This document shows positions 35,098 through 43,777 of a DNA stretch of 64,000 bases, piece after piece. The stretch is taken from the NCBI GenBank assembly GCA_020638975.1, contig JACKHN010000011.1:124001-188000 (forward strand), given 5' to 3'. The position numbers were made by a program, and so were the translations under genes. This stretch comes from Planctomycetaceae bacterium (lineage in GTDB: Bacteria > Planctomycetota > Planctomycetia > Pirellulales > Pirellulaceae). The notes under the pieces were generated by a model that saw only the letters and a list, made by a program, of their open reading frames with translations, was not told where the DNA came from and ran no database searches. Within the stretch, counting starts at the first letter, position 1. Each line of letters opens with the position of its first letter.

Positions 35098-36939
35098 ATG
35101 TTTCGCACCCGCGCCCGGCGACAGCTGGCGAAACCCTACATACTCGCGCCTAGCGGTTCCGCATCCCTATTTGTCCTAATCGGCTTGGCGATCGTCGCGG
35201 TTGGCGTTGGCATCGCGTGGTTGGCTTTGCGCAACACGGGCCCAGATGCGGCATCCCTTCCGCTGCTGGCCAAAGTGACGCGGGGCACCTACGACCATAT
35301 TGTGCTCGAAGAGGGCGAAGTCGAGAGTTCCAACAATGTTGAAATTCGCTGTTTGGTTCGCGCAAGATCAAACGGCGGCGGGCCAGCGACGTCGATTATC
35401 GAGGTGATCCCCGAGGGATCACACGTCAAGGAAGGCGATTGGCTGATTACCTTCGACTCGTCTGCCATCGAACAAGAGATGAGTCGTCAACGGATCGTCG
35501 TGAATACGGCCGAAGCTACCATGATCCAGGCCCAGGCAACTTATGATACGGCGCTGATCGCTCGGGAAGAGTACCTCAGCGGTACCTACAACGAACAAAA
35601 GAAGATGATTGAAAACGAGATCTTTGTCGCCGAGGAAACGCTCAAAAAGGCACAACTCTCCTACGATTCGATCAAACGTCTCGTGTCGCAAGGCGTGTTG
35701 AAGGCATTGCAACTCGAAGGCGAGAAGTTCAGCGTCGATGCGGCGACGAACGTGCTCGACCTCGCCAACCAAAAGCTGAAAGTCTTGGAAGAGTTCACCA
35801 AGCGGAAGATGCTTACTCAGCTGGATAGCGATATCAAAGCGGCGGAAGTCCGATTTCGCAACGAGAAAGACAGCTTTGAAGAGGAAAAGAAGAATCTTCA
35901 AGAGATTACAGATCAGTTAAGCAAGTGCAAAGCTACAGCACCAGCTGACGGTCAAGTCGTCTACGCGAATGTGCAAAGCAGCCGAAGCGGCAGTGAATTT
36001 GTCGTCGAGGCAGGCGTATCGGTTCGTGAGAATCAAGTCATCATCCGCCTGCCCGATCCACAGTCGATGCAGATCAAGGCCAAGATCAGCGAGTCGCGCA
36101 TCACACTCGTTCACGTCGGCATGCCGGTCACGATTCGGATCGACGCGTTTGGCGATAAGCCGGTACCAGGTGTAGTTACTAAGGTGAATAAGTACGCCGA
36201 GCCAACTAGTTTCTTCGGTCCATCTGCGAAAGAGTACGTCACGCTGATCAAGATCTTGGAACCGCCACCCGAACTTCGCGTCGGCCTGACCGCCGAAGTT
36301 CAGATTCATATCGAGCATCGTGAAGACGCGCTGCAGGTTCCCGTGCAAGCCATCTACGAACGACTCGGCAAGACGTTTTGCCTGGTGAAGAACGGCACAA
36401 AGTGGGATACACGCGAGATTATCATCAGTTCGACAAACGACAAAGTGGTGGCCATCGACGAACAAGCATCGGAAAAATTACAAGCTGGCGACGAGGTGGT
36501 GCTCAATCCACGAAAGCATATCGACAAGTTCGATCAATCTCGGTTCCCGGAGCCAGGCGACGCGACCTCTGAGGACATCGCGAAGCAAGCGGCGTCGGCT
36601 CCGACTCCAGAATCTCCCGCGCCGGCCGCCGAGGTTGCTCCGGGCGTTGCCCCCGGTGGCGGTCGCGGACCCGGTGGTGGACGTGGCGGAAATCCCGCAC
36701 AGATGATTGAACGAATGGACCAGAACGCGGATGGCAAGCTGTCCGCGGACGAACTTCCAGAGCAGTTACGCGAGAGGCTATCGAGCGCGGATACGAATGG
36801 CGATGGCTTTTACGATGCAGCCGAACTGACAGCAGCCTTTGCAGGTGGCGGAGGCGGGGGACCGGGCGGGGGCGGTGGTCGCCCTGGCGGTGGCGAAGGA
36901 CGCGGTCCGGGGGGCGGTCCACGGGGAGAAGGTCAGTGA
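35098..36939 (+). CDS. HlyD/MacA-like periplasmic adaptor with C-terminal EF-hands
   Basis: A 613-residue membrane fusion protein. One transmembrane helix (about 23-45), then lipoyl-type halves around a long hairpin coiled coil (about 125-285), and a beta-barrel/membrane-proximal part (about 310-480, MQIKAKISESRITLVHVGMPV). The C-terminal part is unusual: a Pro/Ala/Gly linker, then EF-hand loops DQNADGKLSADE (541-552) and DTNGDGFYDAAE (565-576), and a Gly-rich tail. AAAGGA precedes ATG 35098. The ATPase gene starts inside its stop codon (GTGA). It should bridge the inner permease to the TolC-like duct; the EF-hands suggest calcium control. Confidence 0.9.
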   Translation: MFRTRARRQLAKPYILAPSGSASLFVLIGLAIVAVGVGIAWLALRNTGPDAASLPLLAKVTRGTYDHIVLEEGEVESSNNVEIRCLVRARSNGGGPATSIIEVIPEGSHVKEGDWLITFDSSAIEQEMSRQRIVVNTAEATMIQAQATYDTALIAREEYLSGTYNEQKKMIENEIFVAEETLKKAQLSYDSIKRLVSQGVLKALQLEGEKFSVDAATNVLDLANQKLKVLEEFTKRKMLTQLDSDIKAAEVRFRNEKDSFEEEKKNLQEITDQLSKCKATAPADGQVVYANVQSSRSGSEFVVEAGVSVRENQVIIRLPDPQSMQIKAKISESRITLVHVGMPVTIRIDAFGDKPVPGVVTKVNKYAEPTSFFGPSAKEYVTLIKILEPPPELRVGLTAEVQIHIEHREDALQVPVQAIYERLGKTFCLVKNGTKWDTREIIISSTNDKVVAIDEQASEKLQAGDEVVLNPRKHIDKFDQSRFPEPGDATSEDIAKQAASAPTPESPAPAAEVAPGVAPGGGRGPGGGRGGNPAQMIERMDQNADGKLSADELPEQLRERLSSADTNGDGFYDAAELTAAFAGGGGGGPGGGGGRPGGGEGRGPGGGPRGEGQ

Positions 36940-37640
36940 AACTCGCAGCGAAACTAGAAAATCTTACGAAGCACTATGTCTTGAAGAGCGAGACGGTTCG
37001 CGCATTGCGAGGTGTGTCGTTTGATGTTCCCGAAGGCGACTATGTGGCGATCATGGGTCCGTCGGGTTCTGGCAAGAGCACGCTTCTAAATCTGTTGGGT
37101 TGCCTTGATCGACCGACATCGGGCGCGATGTATTTGGGCGACGCGAACGTGGCCAAGATGAACGACAATCAACTGTCCTACACGCGAGCCACGCGAATCG
37201 GCTTTGTCTTTCAATCGTACAACTTGATCCAGCAGTTGACGGTCGTCGAGAACATTGAAGTCCCGCTCTATTACCAAGGTCGGCTTAGTAAGAGCGACCG
37301 AGCGCGTTGTCTGGAACTTGCCGAGATGGTTGGCTTGAAGGATCGACTCGGGCATCGTCCCGCGCAACTCTCGGGTGGTCAGCAACAACGAGTGGCGATC
37401 GCACGCAGCCTGGTGAACGATCCGTACTTCGTGCTCGCGGACGAACCAACCGGAAATCTCGACTCCGTGACGACGGACGAGATCTTACGGCTGTTCGAGA
37501 ATCTGAATCAACTCGGCAAGACAATTATCCTCGTTACGCACGAAGACGAAGTATCGGCACACGCAAAGCGGGTTATTCGATTGCGAGATGGATTGGTTCA
37601 GACCGACGAACTTACCAAAAACCGAATTGTGCTGAATTAA
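36936..37640 (+). CDS. MacB/LolD-type ABC transporter ATPase
   Basis: A 234-residue ATPase. Walker A GPSGSGKST (41-49), Q-loop VFQSYN, signature LSGGQQQR (145-152), Walker B VLADEPTGNLDS with the catalytic Glu, and switch His in LVTHEDE are all intact. The PTGNLDS form is typical of the MacB/LolD/FtsE group. The start is GTG 36936 overlapping the upstream stop by four bases, so it is translationally coupled to the adaptor. The permease gene starts directly after its stop codon. Confidence 0.95.
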   Translation: MKLAAKLENLTKHYVLKSETVRALRGVSFDVPEGDYVAIMGPSGSGKSTLLNLLGCLDRPTSGAMYLGDANVAKMNDNQLSYTRATRIGFVFQSYNLIQQLTVVENIEVPLYYQGRLSKSDRARCLELAEMVGLKDRLGHRPAQLSGGQQQRVAIARSLVNDPYFVLADEPTGNLDSVTTDEILRLFENLNQLGKTIILVTHEDEVSAHAKRVIRLRDGLVQTDELTKNRIVLN

Positions 37641-38972
37641 ATGCTCTGGCTTCGAACATGGCGACTTGGCATCAAGAGCTTACTGCTCCATCCGATGCGG
37701 ACTGCGCTGACGGTGCTGGGCATCTTCATCGGGGTCGCGAGTGTGATTTGGCTGTTGGCCATTGGTGAAGGCATTAGCCGAGAAGCACAGCGACAGATCG
37801 AAGGGCTTGGTGCCGACAACATCATGATCCGATCCGTCAAACCATTGAATCCTCCCGAAGCTTCCGCTAGTGCCTTTATCCTGCCGTACGGTCTGTTGCG
37901 GGAAGATTACGCACTGCTGGTGGAAACGATTCCCACCATTAAGAGTGCGTTACCAATTCGCGAAATGCGCCGCATGGTGCGCTATGCCGACAACACGATC
38001 GAATGTCGCGTCGTGGGTTGCACGCCCGAGTACGCAGAAGTGACGCGGTTGTCCATCGAACGCGGCCACTTCATCACGGATGCCGAAGTGAAAGTGATGC
38101 AGAACCACTGTGTCTTGGCGTCCCAGGTTGTCGAGCGGCTGTTTCCGTATGAAGACCCATTGGGCCGTCGCGTCTATTTTCAGGACCAGAAAGACTACTA
38201 CACCGTTGTCGGCATCTGCCGCGATCGTGCCCCGACCGCTGCAATTGGCGGGTCGCTCGACGCGCAAGACTTTTCCAACGACGTCTACATCCCCATTAGC
38301 ACCATGCGGAAGCGGATTGGCGACACGATTGTGATGAGCAGTGGCGGTTCGCGCGAAGGTGAAACGGTCGAACTCAACCAGATCACCCTTCGCATCGACA
38401 GTATCAACAACGTGCAAAGAACCGCCGAACTTGTCGAGGAGACTCTGCTCAAGAATCACGGCAAAATCAAAGACACGGCCGTCATCGTCCCGTTGGAATT
38501 ACTCGAACAAGCAAAACGTACGAAGATGATGTTTATGGTGTTTATGGGGCTGATTGCAGCGATTTCCTTGCTGGTCGGCGGCATTGGCATCATGAATATT
38601 ATGTTGGCCACCGTCACCGAGCGAACTCGTGAGATCGGCGTCCGCCGCGCGTTGGGGGCCAGACGTGCCGACATCGTGCGGCAGTTCCTGGTCGAGACGA
38701 TCGCCATGTCCGTTCTGGGGGGACTCGTCGGCGTCGGCGTCGGCCTGCTCTGTCCACCCGTCATCGATGGTGCCCGTTTGATCGTCAAGCGAGTCGCGCC
38801 CGATATGATCGCGGGGTTGCCCGATGTCGTGCGAGACGTCACGCCGATCATCGTCCCTGCATCGATTCCACTTGCTTTTTGCATCTCAGTCGTAATTGGC
38901 GTGATGTTCGGCTTGTACCCGGCATATCGTGCCGCTCAAATGGATCCGATCGAAGCGTTGCGCCACGAGTAA
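37641..38972 (+). CDS. MacB-type ABC transporter permease
   Basis: A 443-residue permease of the FtsX/MacB type. The first helix (about 20-42) follows RTALTVLGIFIGVASVIW, a periplasmic MacB-core domain spans about 45-280, and three C-terminal helices include GGIGIMNIMLATVTERTREIGVRRALGAR, the classic family segment. The end PAYRAAQMDPIEALRHE is also typical. The ATG lies directly on the ATPase stop, so the two are coupled. With the ATPase, adaptor and TolC-like protein it makes a tripartite MacAB-TolC-style exporter; the substrate cannot be told. Confidence 0.95.
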   Translation: MLWLRTWRLGIKSLLLHPMRTALTVLGIFIGVASVIWLLAIGEGISREAQRQIEGLGADNIMIRSVKPLNPPEASASAFILPYGLLREDYALLVETIPTIKSALPIREMRRMVRYADNTIECRVVGCTPEYAEVTRLSIERGHFITDAEVKVMQNHCVLASQVVERLFPYEDPLGRRVYFQDQKDYYTVVGICRDRAPTAAIGGSLDAQDFSNDVYIPISTMRKRIGDTIVMSSGGSREGETVELNQITLRIDSINNVQRTAELVEETLLKNHGKIKDTAVIVPLELLEQAKRTKMMFMVFMGLIAAISLLVGGIGIMNIMLATVTERTREIGVRRALGARRADIVRQFLVETIAMSVLGGLVGVGVGLLCPPVIDGARLIVKRVAPDMIAGLPDVVRDVTPIIVPASIPLAFCISVVIGVMFGLYPAYRAAQMDPIEALRHE

Positions 38973-39012
38973 GCGACGCGATCATCAGTGACCGTACAGA
39001 TCGGACCTACGC

Positions 39013-39855
39013 ATGGAAGCAAATATCACGTCGTCGGTGCAAGCTTCTTCCAGAAATCAGCCGTTGGATGATGTCGCAAGGCAGGCGTTCGTGCTAGGGT
39101 CGGCTCTCATTGCACTGCTTTGCTTAGTCGTCGTAGTTCGGGGCATGCTGGGAGCGTTCAGCTCGCCCAGATCGGTCGCCTTTGTACTGATTACCACCGT
39201 TGCGGCAGTAGCGTATGCGAGTCTCTATCGAATTCTGTGGCGGCATCTGCATTCTTCTGCGTCACGGCATAGCATCTTGATCTCGCGACTCGGACTACCC
39301 GCAATGTGTGTCGTATGCGTTGCAATTGCTTTGTCGATAGCTGGGGCAAATGCGTGGGTGGTTGGCTCAGTTTGGATCGCGATCGCGGCGAGCGAACTAG
39401 CTTGGTGGTTGCCGGAGTGGCGGGGCTCGATGCGTCGAACTGTCGACCGCGATACCGAGATCGCTGCGGCGCGCACTTTTTTAGAGGCAGCCGAAGACGA
39501 CGATCAATTCGTCAACGAGGAAGAGGAATTTGGTGAGCACATTATCCAGCAAGTGACGCGTTTGCAGAATGACGCTGGGATTGAAGTCGTTCAAGGTGTT
39601 CTGCGTGCTCAGTTTGTGGTCGGCGAAAGAACGCAAATCCTGCACGTCGCGTTCTGCCCTCCACTTGACTACGAACCGCAAATCATCACCCATCAACTCG
39701 ACGGTGCTCCGGTGATTATCAAGGTTGCACAGGCCGAGGTGTTTGGCACTCGGCTCGAATTGCGGTTGACGACTGCTGACCGTACGGCTCAAAGCGTGGC
39801 GATTTGCTTCGAGGCCGAGCCTCCTAGTTCGCGCGAACCGATTGAAGCAAACTAA
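39013..39855 (+). CDS. Membrane protein of unknown function, end of efflux operon
   Basis: A 280-residue protein that I do not recognise. Four hydrophobic helices (about 28-48, 55-73, 94-112 and 115-132) are followed by a basic segment and an acidic stretch (ETF-like EDDDQFVNEEEEFGEH), then a soluble domain of about 110 residues rich in beta strands (IEVVQGVLRAQFVVGERTQI). It follows the permease by 40 bp on the same strand, so it may be cotranscribed and an accessory of the exporter. Its 3' end overlaps that of the convergent ceramidase-like gene by 32 bp. Confidence 0.7.
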   Translation: MEANITSSVQASSRNQPLDDVARQAFVLGSALIALLCLVVVVRGMLGAFSSPRSVAFVLITTVAAVAYASLYRILWRHLHSSASRHSILISRLGLPAMCVVCVAIALSIAGANAWVVGSVWIAIAASELAWWLPEWRGSMRRTVDRDTEIAAARTFLEAAEDDDQFVNEEEEFGEHIIQQVTRLQNDAGIEVVQGVLRAQFVVGERTQILHVAFCPPLDYEPQIITHQLDGAPVIIKVAQAEVFGTRLELRLTTADRTAQSVAICFEAEPPSSREPIEAN

Positions 39856-41257
39856 GCAAAGTGTGCCGTATCTTGGGTTCGGCATCGACCTCCAGAAAGC
39901 TCGACCGAGCTGGCCACGTCTCGTAGCCACCGAGCTTGTGTTGCTCGGGTGGAGGCAGATATCCGCCGTAGCCATTTGCCAATTCGATATGAAACGTGGC
40001 GGGATGCGGACTCTCGCGTTTGATCGCCAAGCCGGTCTCCGCAAAGACTTCACACGGCGTCGCGGCGATGCCGAGGTCGCCGATCCGGATTGCTTGCAGT
40101 TTGATCTTTGTGGTTGGCGGATACTTGCTTAAGTGCTGAGCCTCTTGAGCATAGACCGGCGACCACCGGTGCGGGTGCTTATTTGTGGGGTTAGCGAGAA
40201 CGCTACTTGCCCAATCAAGTCGAGCTGCGTCCGGCCGACGAACGCCCAACTCCAGCTCGGTCTCTTGCATCGCCAGCGACAAGTCACTGCGATGTTGGAT
40301 GGAATCGAGTATCCGTTGAGTATCTTCGGCAAGAATGCGTGCGGACACCTTCATCCATTCGAACGGCGGATACTTCTTGCCGCCCGATTCAATCGCTCCC
40401 GTGTTACCGCTTGTCCCGTTCGACATCAGGCCCACAAAGGCAGGACGTCCGTCGTCGGTATCCAACTGCGATTCCAACGCCGCGGCGTAGTGGCCAAAGT
40501 AGTCCGCGCTAACGAATCCACGCTGATATCCCCCGACGTAATGCACGCTGAAATTTCCAAGCACCGCGAGCGGTCTACCATCCGCGTACTGGACGGAGAG
40601 GACCGAAAACTGCGGATCGGTTGGGCCGGCCGGTTCAATGATCGCAGAGCTGGTTCCTGACACGGACTTCACCTGCTCGCCCGTTTCCCCAAACGGATTT
40701 ACACCCACGCTTCCAGGTTCACAAAGATGCCGGCGACAACGGATAAAATCGGGCTTCTGAAACGATCCCCAGCCAACCTGTGCGTGCGCGAGATTCTTCT
40801 CGGCTTGCGCGACGGCGGCGGCGATCTGTTCTGCCAACCAGGTGTGATACTCGTCATCCGCCGGTTCCGTCCCGACGTGCGTTGCACGCGGTGCAGCATG
40901 CGTATGCGTGGCTGCCATTAAAATGCGATCCATCGCGATGTTTGTTTGCTTGCTGGCAATGGCCTTTGCTGCGTCAAACACATCACGTCCGATCATGCAT
41001 GCATCGCAAATGACGATCGCCAGCCGAGTGTCATCGTCGGCGAAGACGATCGCACGGGCATGCAACGCGTCATGTACGCCGGTCACGGGGCCGTTCTTGC
41101 TGATCGGTCCATCAAGCGAGACACCCAGCTTCGGCGTGATGTCGACCTTCGCGGCACCCGCCCTGAGTTCACCGCCCTTCACCGTATGGGCGAACAGAGA
41201 TCCAACTACAAGCAACAAGCCGCACTTGGCAGCATCTGCGACATTCATCCGTACCAT
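39824..41257 (-). CDS. Neutral/alkaline ceramidase-like secreted protein
   Basis: A 477-residue protein of the neutral ceramidase superfamily. A signal peptide (CGLLLVVGSLFAHTVKG) leads into RAGAAKVDITPKLGVSLDG, the family start. Metal-binding candidates lie in ATHTHAAPR and in the NFSVHYVGGY region; MSNGTSGNTG fills the place of the nucleophile loop. GTPCEVF-like text (ATPCEVFAETG) near the end is also typical. The start at 41257 has GGGAG seven bases upstream; a longer frame to 41362 has a weak, earlier hydrophobic stretch. A second ceramidase-like domain is fused in the protein at 19502. Planctomycete members may cleave amide-linked lipids or other amides; true ceramide hydrolysis is not shown. 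Confidence 0.82.
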   Translation of the reverse strand: MVRMNVADAAKCGLLLVVGSLFAHTVKGGELRAGAAKVDITPKLGVSLDGPISKNGPVTGVHDALHARAIVFADDDTRLAIVICDACMIGRDVFDAAKAIASKQTNIAMDRILMAATHTHAAPRATHVGTEPADDEYHTWLAEQIAAAVAQAEKNLAHAQVGWGSFQKPDFIRCRRHLCEPGSVGVNPFGETGEQVKSVSGTSSAIIEPAGPTDPQFSVLSVQYADGRPLAVLGNFSVHYVGGYQRGFVSADYFGHYAAALESQLDTDDGRPAFVGLMSNGTSGNTGAIESGGKKYPPFEWMKVSARILAEDTQRILDSIQHRSDLSLAMQETELELGVRRPDAARLDWASSVLANPTNKHPHRWSPVYAQEAQHLSKYPPTTKIKLQAIRIGDLGIAATPCEVFAETGLAIKRESPHPATFHIELANGYGGYLPPPEQHKLGGYETWPARSSFLEVDAEPKIRHTLLSLLQSVRAN

Positions 41258-41386
41258 GAGGTGCTCCCGATTGCGAACTTGCGTGGATTTGCTGACATGA
41301 ATCTCGCCTAGTACGAAACCAAGCAAGTGAACTAATATACCGGCGCACACGACATACTTCACGTCACGGATCGAGTACGATAGGGC

Positions 41387-41504
41387 CTTTCAGTTTTTCA
41401 AACTGAGGGGTGTGTACGACGGGCCTCCGAGCCCGTCGATTGATCTAAGTCGTTATTCGACTGGCTCGGAGGCCCGTCGTACATCTTGTGCAACTCCAAC
41501 AAAT
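41387..41504 (+). repeat. Dispersed palindromic element, copy B
   Basis: Arms 41414-41439 and 41457-41482 form a stem with one mismatch (arm GTACGACGGGCCTCCGAGCC). The 17-base spacer and both flanks match copy A at 29473-29612 in reverse complement (CTTTCAGTTTTTCAAACTGAG on the left, AACAAATG on the right). The element ends about 20 bp before the threonine dehydrogenase start, so it may carry or displace that gene's promoter. Confidence 0.85.
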
Positions 41505-41527
41505 GAATCGCCCTGTCGAGTACGACC

Positions 41528-42556
41528 ATGAAAGCTCTTGTTAAGCGCGAATCCAAGCCCGGTTTGTGGCTCGAGGACGTTCCTGAACCCACCATCGGCA
41601 TTAATGATGTGCTGATCAAGATTGATCGAACCGGGATCTGTGGGACAGATGTCCATATCTACAAGTGGGATGATTGGGCGCGGAAGACGATTCCCGTCCC
41701 CATGGTTGTCGGACACGAGTTTGTCGGGGAGATCATCGAAGTCGGCTCGAACGTCGTGGACTTTCATCCGGGAGAGATCGTCAGCGGTGAAGGGCATGTG
41801 GTGTGCGGACGCTGTCGAAACTGCCTTGCTGGGCGGCGACATCTTTGCGCTCACACGCAAGGTGTGGGGGTGAATCGCGCTGGAGCCTTCGCCGAATATA
41901 TCTCGTTGCCCATGACCAACGTCTGGCACCATCACGACAATATCAACCGCGACGTGGCGTCGATCTTTGATCCCTTTGGGAATGCGGTTCACACGGCCTT
42001 GTCGTTTCCAGTTCTCGGCGAAGACGTGCTGATCACCGGTGCCGGCCCTATCGGTTGCATGGCAGCCGCTGTCGTTCAGCACGCCGGTGCGAGATACGTT
42101 GTGGTCACCGATGTGAATCCCTGGCGGCTTGAACTAGCAAAGAAACTAGGGGCCGATCGCGTCGTTGATGTTCGCGCGGAATCGATTGCCGACGTTCAGA
42201 AGGAATTGGGAATGTCCGAAGGCTTCGATGTCGGCTTAGAAATGTCTGGCAATCCGGATGCATTCCGCTCGATGCTGGCCAATATGTGCCACGGCGGCAA
42301 GATCGCGATGCTCGGCATTCCGTCGGCTGAGATCGCCATCGATTGGAATACGGTCGTCTTCAACATGCTCACGATCAAAGGCATCTACGGTCGTGAGATG
42401 TACGAAACTTGGTACAAGATGACGGTGATGCTACAGGGCGGACTCGACATCTCCCCAGTGATTACCCACCGCTATCACTACACGGAGTTTCAAAAGGGCT
42501 TCGACGTGATGTTGTCGGGCGAGTCGGGAAAGGTGATTCTCAACTGGGAGCAGTAA
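41528..42556 (+). CDS. tdh: L-threonine 3-dehydrogenase
   Basis: A 342-residue zinc medium-chain dehydrogenase that oxidises L-threonine to 2-amino-3-ketobutyrate with NAD. Catalytic zinc ligands are C38 (GICGTD) and H63-E64 (GHE). The structural zinc cysteines are C93, C96, C99 and C107. The NAD motif is [10 protein letters not shown], and the length and the N-terminus [21 protein letters not shown] match Tdh closely. The usual neighbour kbl (2-amino-3-ketobutyrate ligase) is absent. An intergenic repeat ends just upstream of the start. Confidence 0.95.
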   Translation: MKALVKRESKPGLWLEDVPEPTIGINDVLIKIDRTGICGTDVHIYKWDDWARKTIPVPMVVGHEFVGEIIEVGSNVVDFHPGEIVSGEGHVVCGRCRNCLAGRRHLCAHTQGVGVNRAGAFAEYISLPMTNVWHHHDNINRDVASIFDPFGNAVHTALSFPVLGEDVLITGAGPIGCMAAAVVQHAGARYVVVTDVNPWRLELAKKLGADRVVDVRAESIADVQKELGMSEGFDVGLEMSGNPDAFRSMLANMCHGGKIAMLGIPSAEIAIDWNTVVFNMLTIKGIYGREMYETWYKMTVMLQGGLDISPVITHRYHYTEFQKGFDVMLSGESGKVILNWEQ

Positions 42557-42565
42557 CCCGCAGGT

Positions 42566-42751
42566 TTACGCAAAGACCTCGATTTGATTTAGAAACTGTA
42601 TTGCTAGCTGAGCATTCTCCGGTCCGCCGATTCGCCACAAGAAGTTCTGCCGCGCCCGGGAGTAGTGCTCTGGCAGATCCGCTTCGTCCGCGCGCAACAG
42701 CCAATCGATTTCATGGGCAGCCAAGTCATCGAAGCAGAACGAATCTTCCAT
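42566..42751 (-). CDS. Small conserved-looking protein of unknown function
   Basis: A 61-residue acidic, mostly helical protein (MEDSFCFDDLAAHEIDWLL at the start, ending NQIEVFA). It has no signal peptide or membrane helix. A GAGGA lies six bases before the ATG on the minus strand, which supports translation. It is convergent with tdh, nine bases from that stop. No family is recognised; it resembles small stand-alone helical proteins of unknown role. Confidence 0.55.
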   Translation of the reverse strand: MEDSFCFDDLAAHEIDWLLRADEADLPEHYSRARQNFLWRIGGPENAQLAIQFLNQIEVFA

Positions 42752-43024
42752 GTCAGTCCTCGATTCAAATACGACGAGCGCGGGTTGTTCTGAATGATCG
42801 GATTGCGAACCGCGATTCGATGAATTGTTCGTACGAGTCCGGTCTGAGTCGGTTAGGCAAAGACAATCGAGCGAATTGATGGCGAATTGGGAGTGAAGGG
42901 GGATAGATCGTGGCCCAATATGCAGGAATCGCTAGCAACCTTTTCTTGCCTTCCTATCCAAGTCGTCGCGGTGAGGGACCGATACGAAGAGTACTCTCAT
43001 CTCAAATGCATCGGCAATTGGCTT

Positions 43025-43690
43025 ATGGAAAGCTCACTTCATAAACAGCTGAAGGAACTTTACGCCGACCAGGGCGCTGAAATTGAACAGAAGCTGGGTC
43101 GTTATCGAATCGACGTTGTCTGCGACCAAGAGCTGATCGAGATCCAACATGGCTCGCTCGCGGCGATTCGAGACAAAGTCGCTGACCTGACGAACACTCA
43201 CCGGATGCTCGTCGTCAAACCGATCATCATCCGCAAGCGGCTCGTGAAGACGAAGTCGCAAGGCGGTCGTGTCGTCCACCGCAGGCTCAGCCCCAAGCAA
43301 GGTTCAGTCCTCGATCTCTTCGACGAGTTGGTTTACTTCACGCGTGTGTTCCCTCATCCCAACCTGACTCTCGAAGCCCCCTTGGTCGACATTGAGGAAT
43401 GGCGATATCCCGGGCATGGACGCCGGTGGTATCGCCGCAAGAACGACCATATCGTTGATGATCAGAAGCTCACGAAGCTGCATGAGATCCAGCGTTTTCA
43501 CACGCGGCTTGATTTGTTGCAGTTGATTCCGACCGATCTGCCCGACCCTTTTCATACGGGGCATCTTGCCGAAGCCATGAACATCCCGCGCAGCAAAGCC
43601 CAGCAAATTACCTACTGTCTGCGAAAGATGACCGCCCTCGAAGAATGTGGCAAACAAGTCAACGCACGCCTCTATCGACGCGCCGCGTAG
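43025..43690 (+). CDS. PD-(D/E)XK nuclease-like protein with C-terminal winged helix
   Basis: A 221-residue protein. The N-terminal part (about 5-70) has the PD-(D/E)XK core pattern: an acidic helix residue (E20/E21), D30 in GRYRIDVVCD and E39-I-Q41 in ELIEIQHGS, i.e. an ExQ variant of ExK, followed by the helix LAAIRDKVADL and the strand RMLVVKPII. The middle (about 95-155) is basic and aromatic. The C-terminus (about 172-220) looks like a winged helix (HLAEAMNIPRSKAQQITYCL, VNARLYRR). The frame is open back to 42887, but ATG 43025 begins the domain. A strong bidirectional terminator follows 33 bp after the stop. It may be a site-recognising nuclease or a repair/defence accessory; no partner is visible nearby. 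Confidence 0.65.
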   Translation: MESSLHKQLKELYADQGAEIEQKLGRYRIDVVCDQELIEIQHGSLAAIRDKVADLTNTHRMLVVKPIIIRKRLVKTKSQGGRVVHRRLSPKQGSVLDLFDELVYFTRVFPHPNLTLEAPLVDIEEWRYPGHGRRWYRRKNDHIVDDQKLTKLHEIQRFHTRLDLLQLIPTDLPDPFHTGHLAEAMNIPRSKAQQITYCLRKMTALEECGKQVNARLYRRAA

Positions 43691-43722
43691 CAGTGCAGAG
43701 TGAACAGAGCCCGCCACAAACC

Positions 43723-43760
43723 ATAAAAAAAGGCGAGCACAAGGCTCGCCTTCTTTTATT
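43723..43760. terminator. Bidirectional intrinsic terminator
   Basis: A perfect 9-bp stem (43730-43738 with 43744-43752, AAGGCGAGC) and a 5-base loop, with a run of A on the left and T-rich CTTTTATT on the right. Both strands therefore have a stem followed by a U-tract. It sits exactly between two convergent genes (stops at 43690 and 43778). Confidence 0.93.
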
Positions 43761-43777
43761 ACAAAATCTGACCTGGC

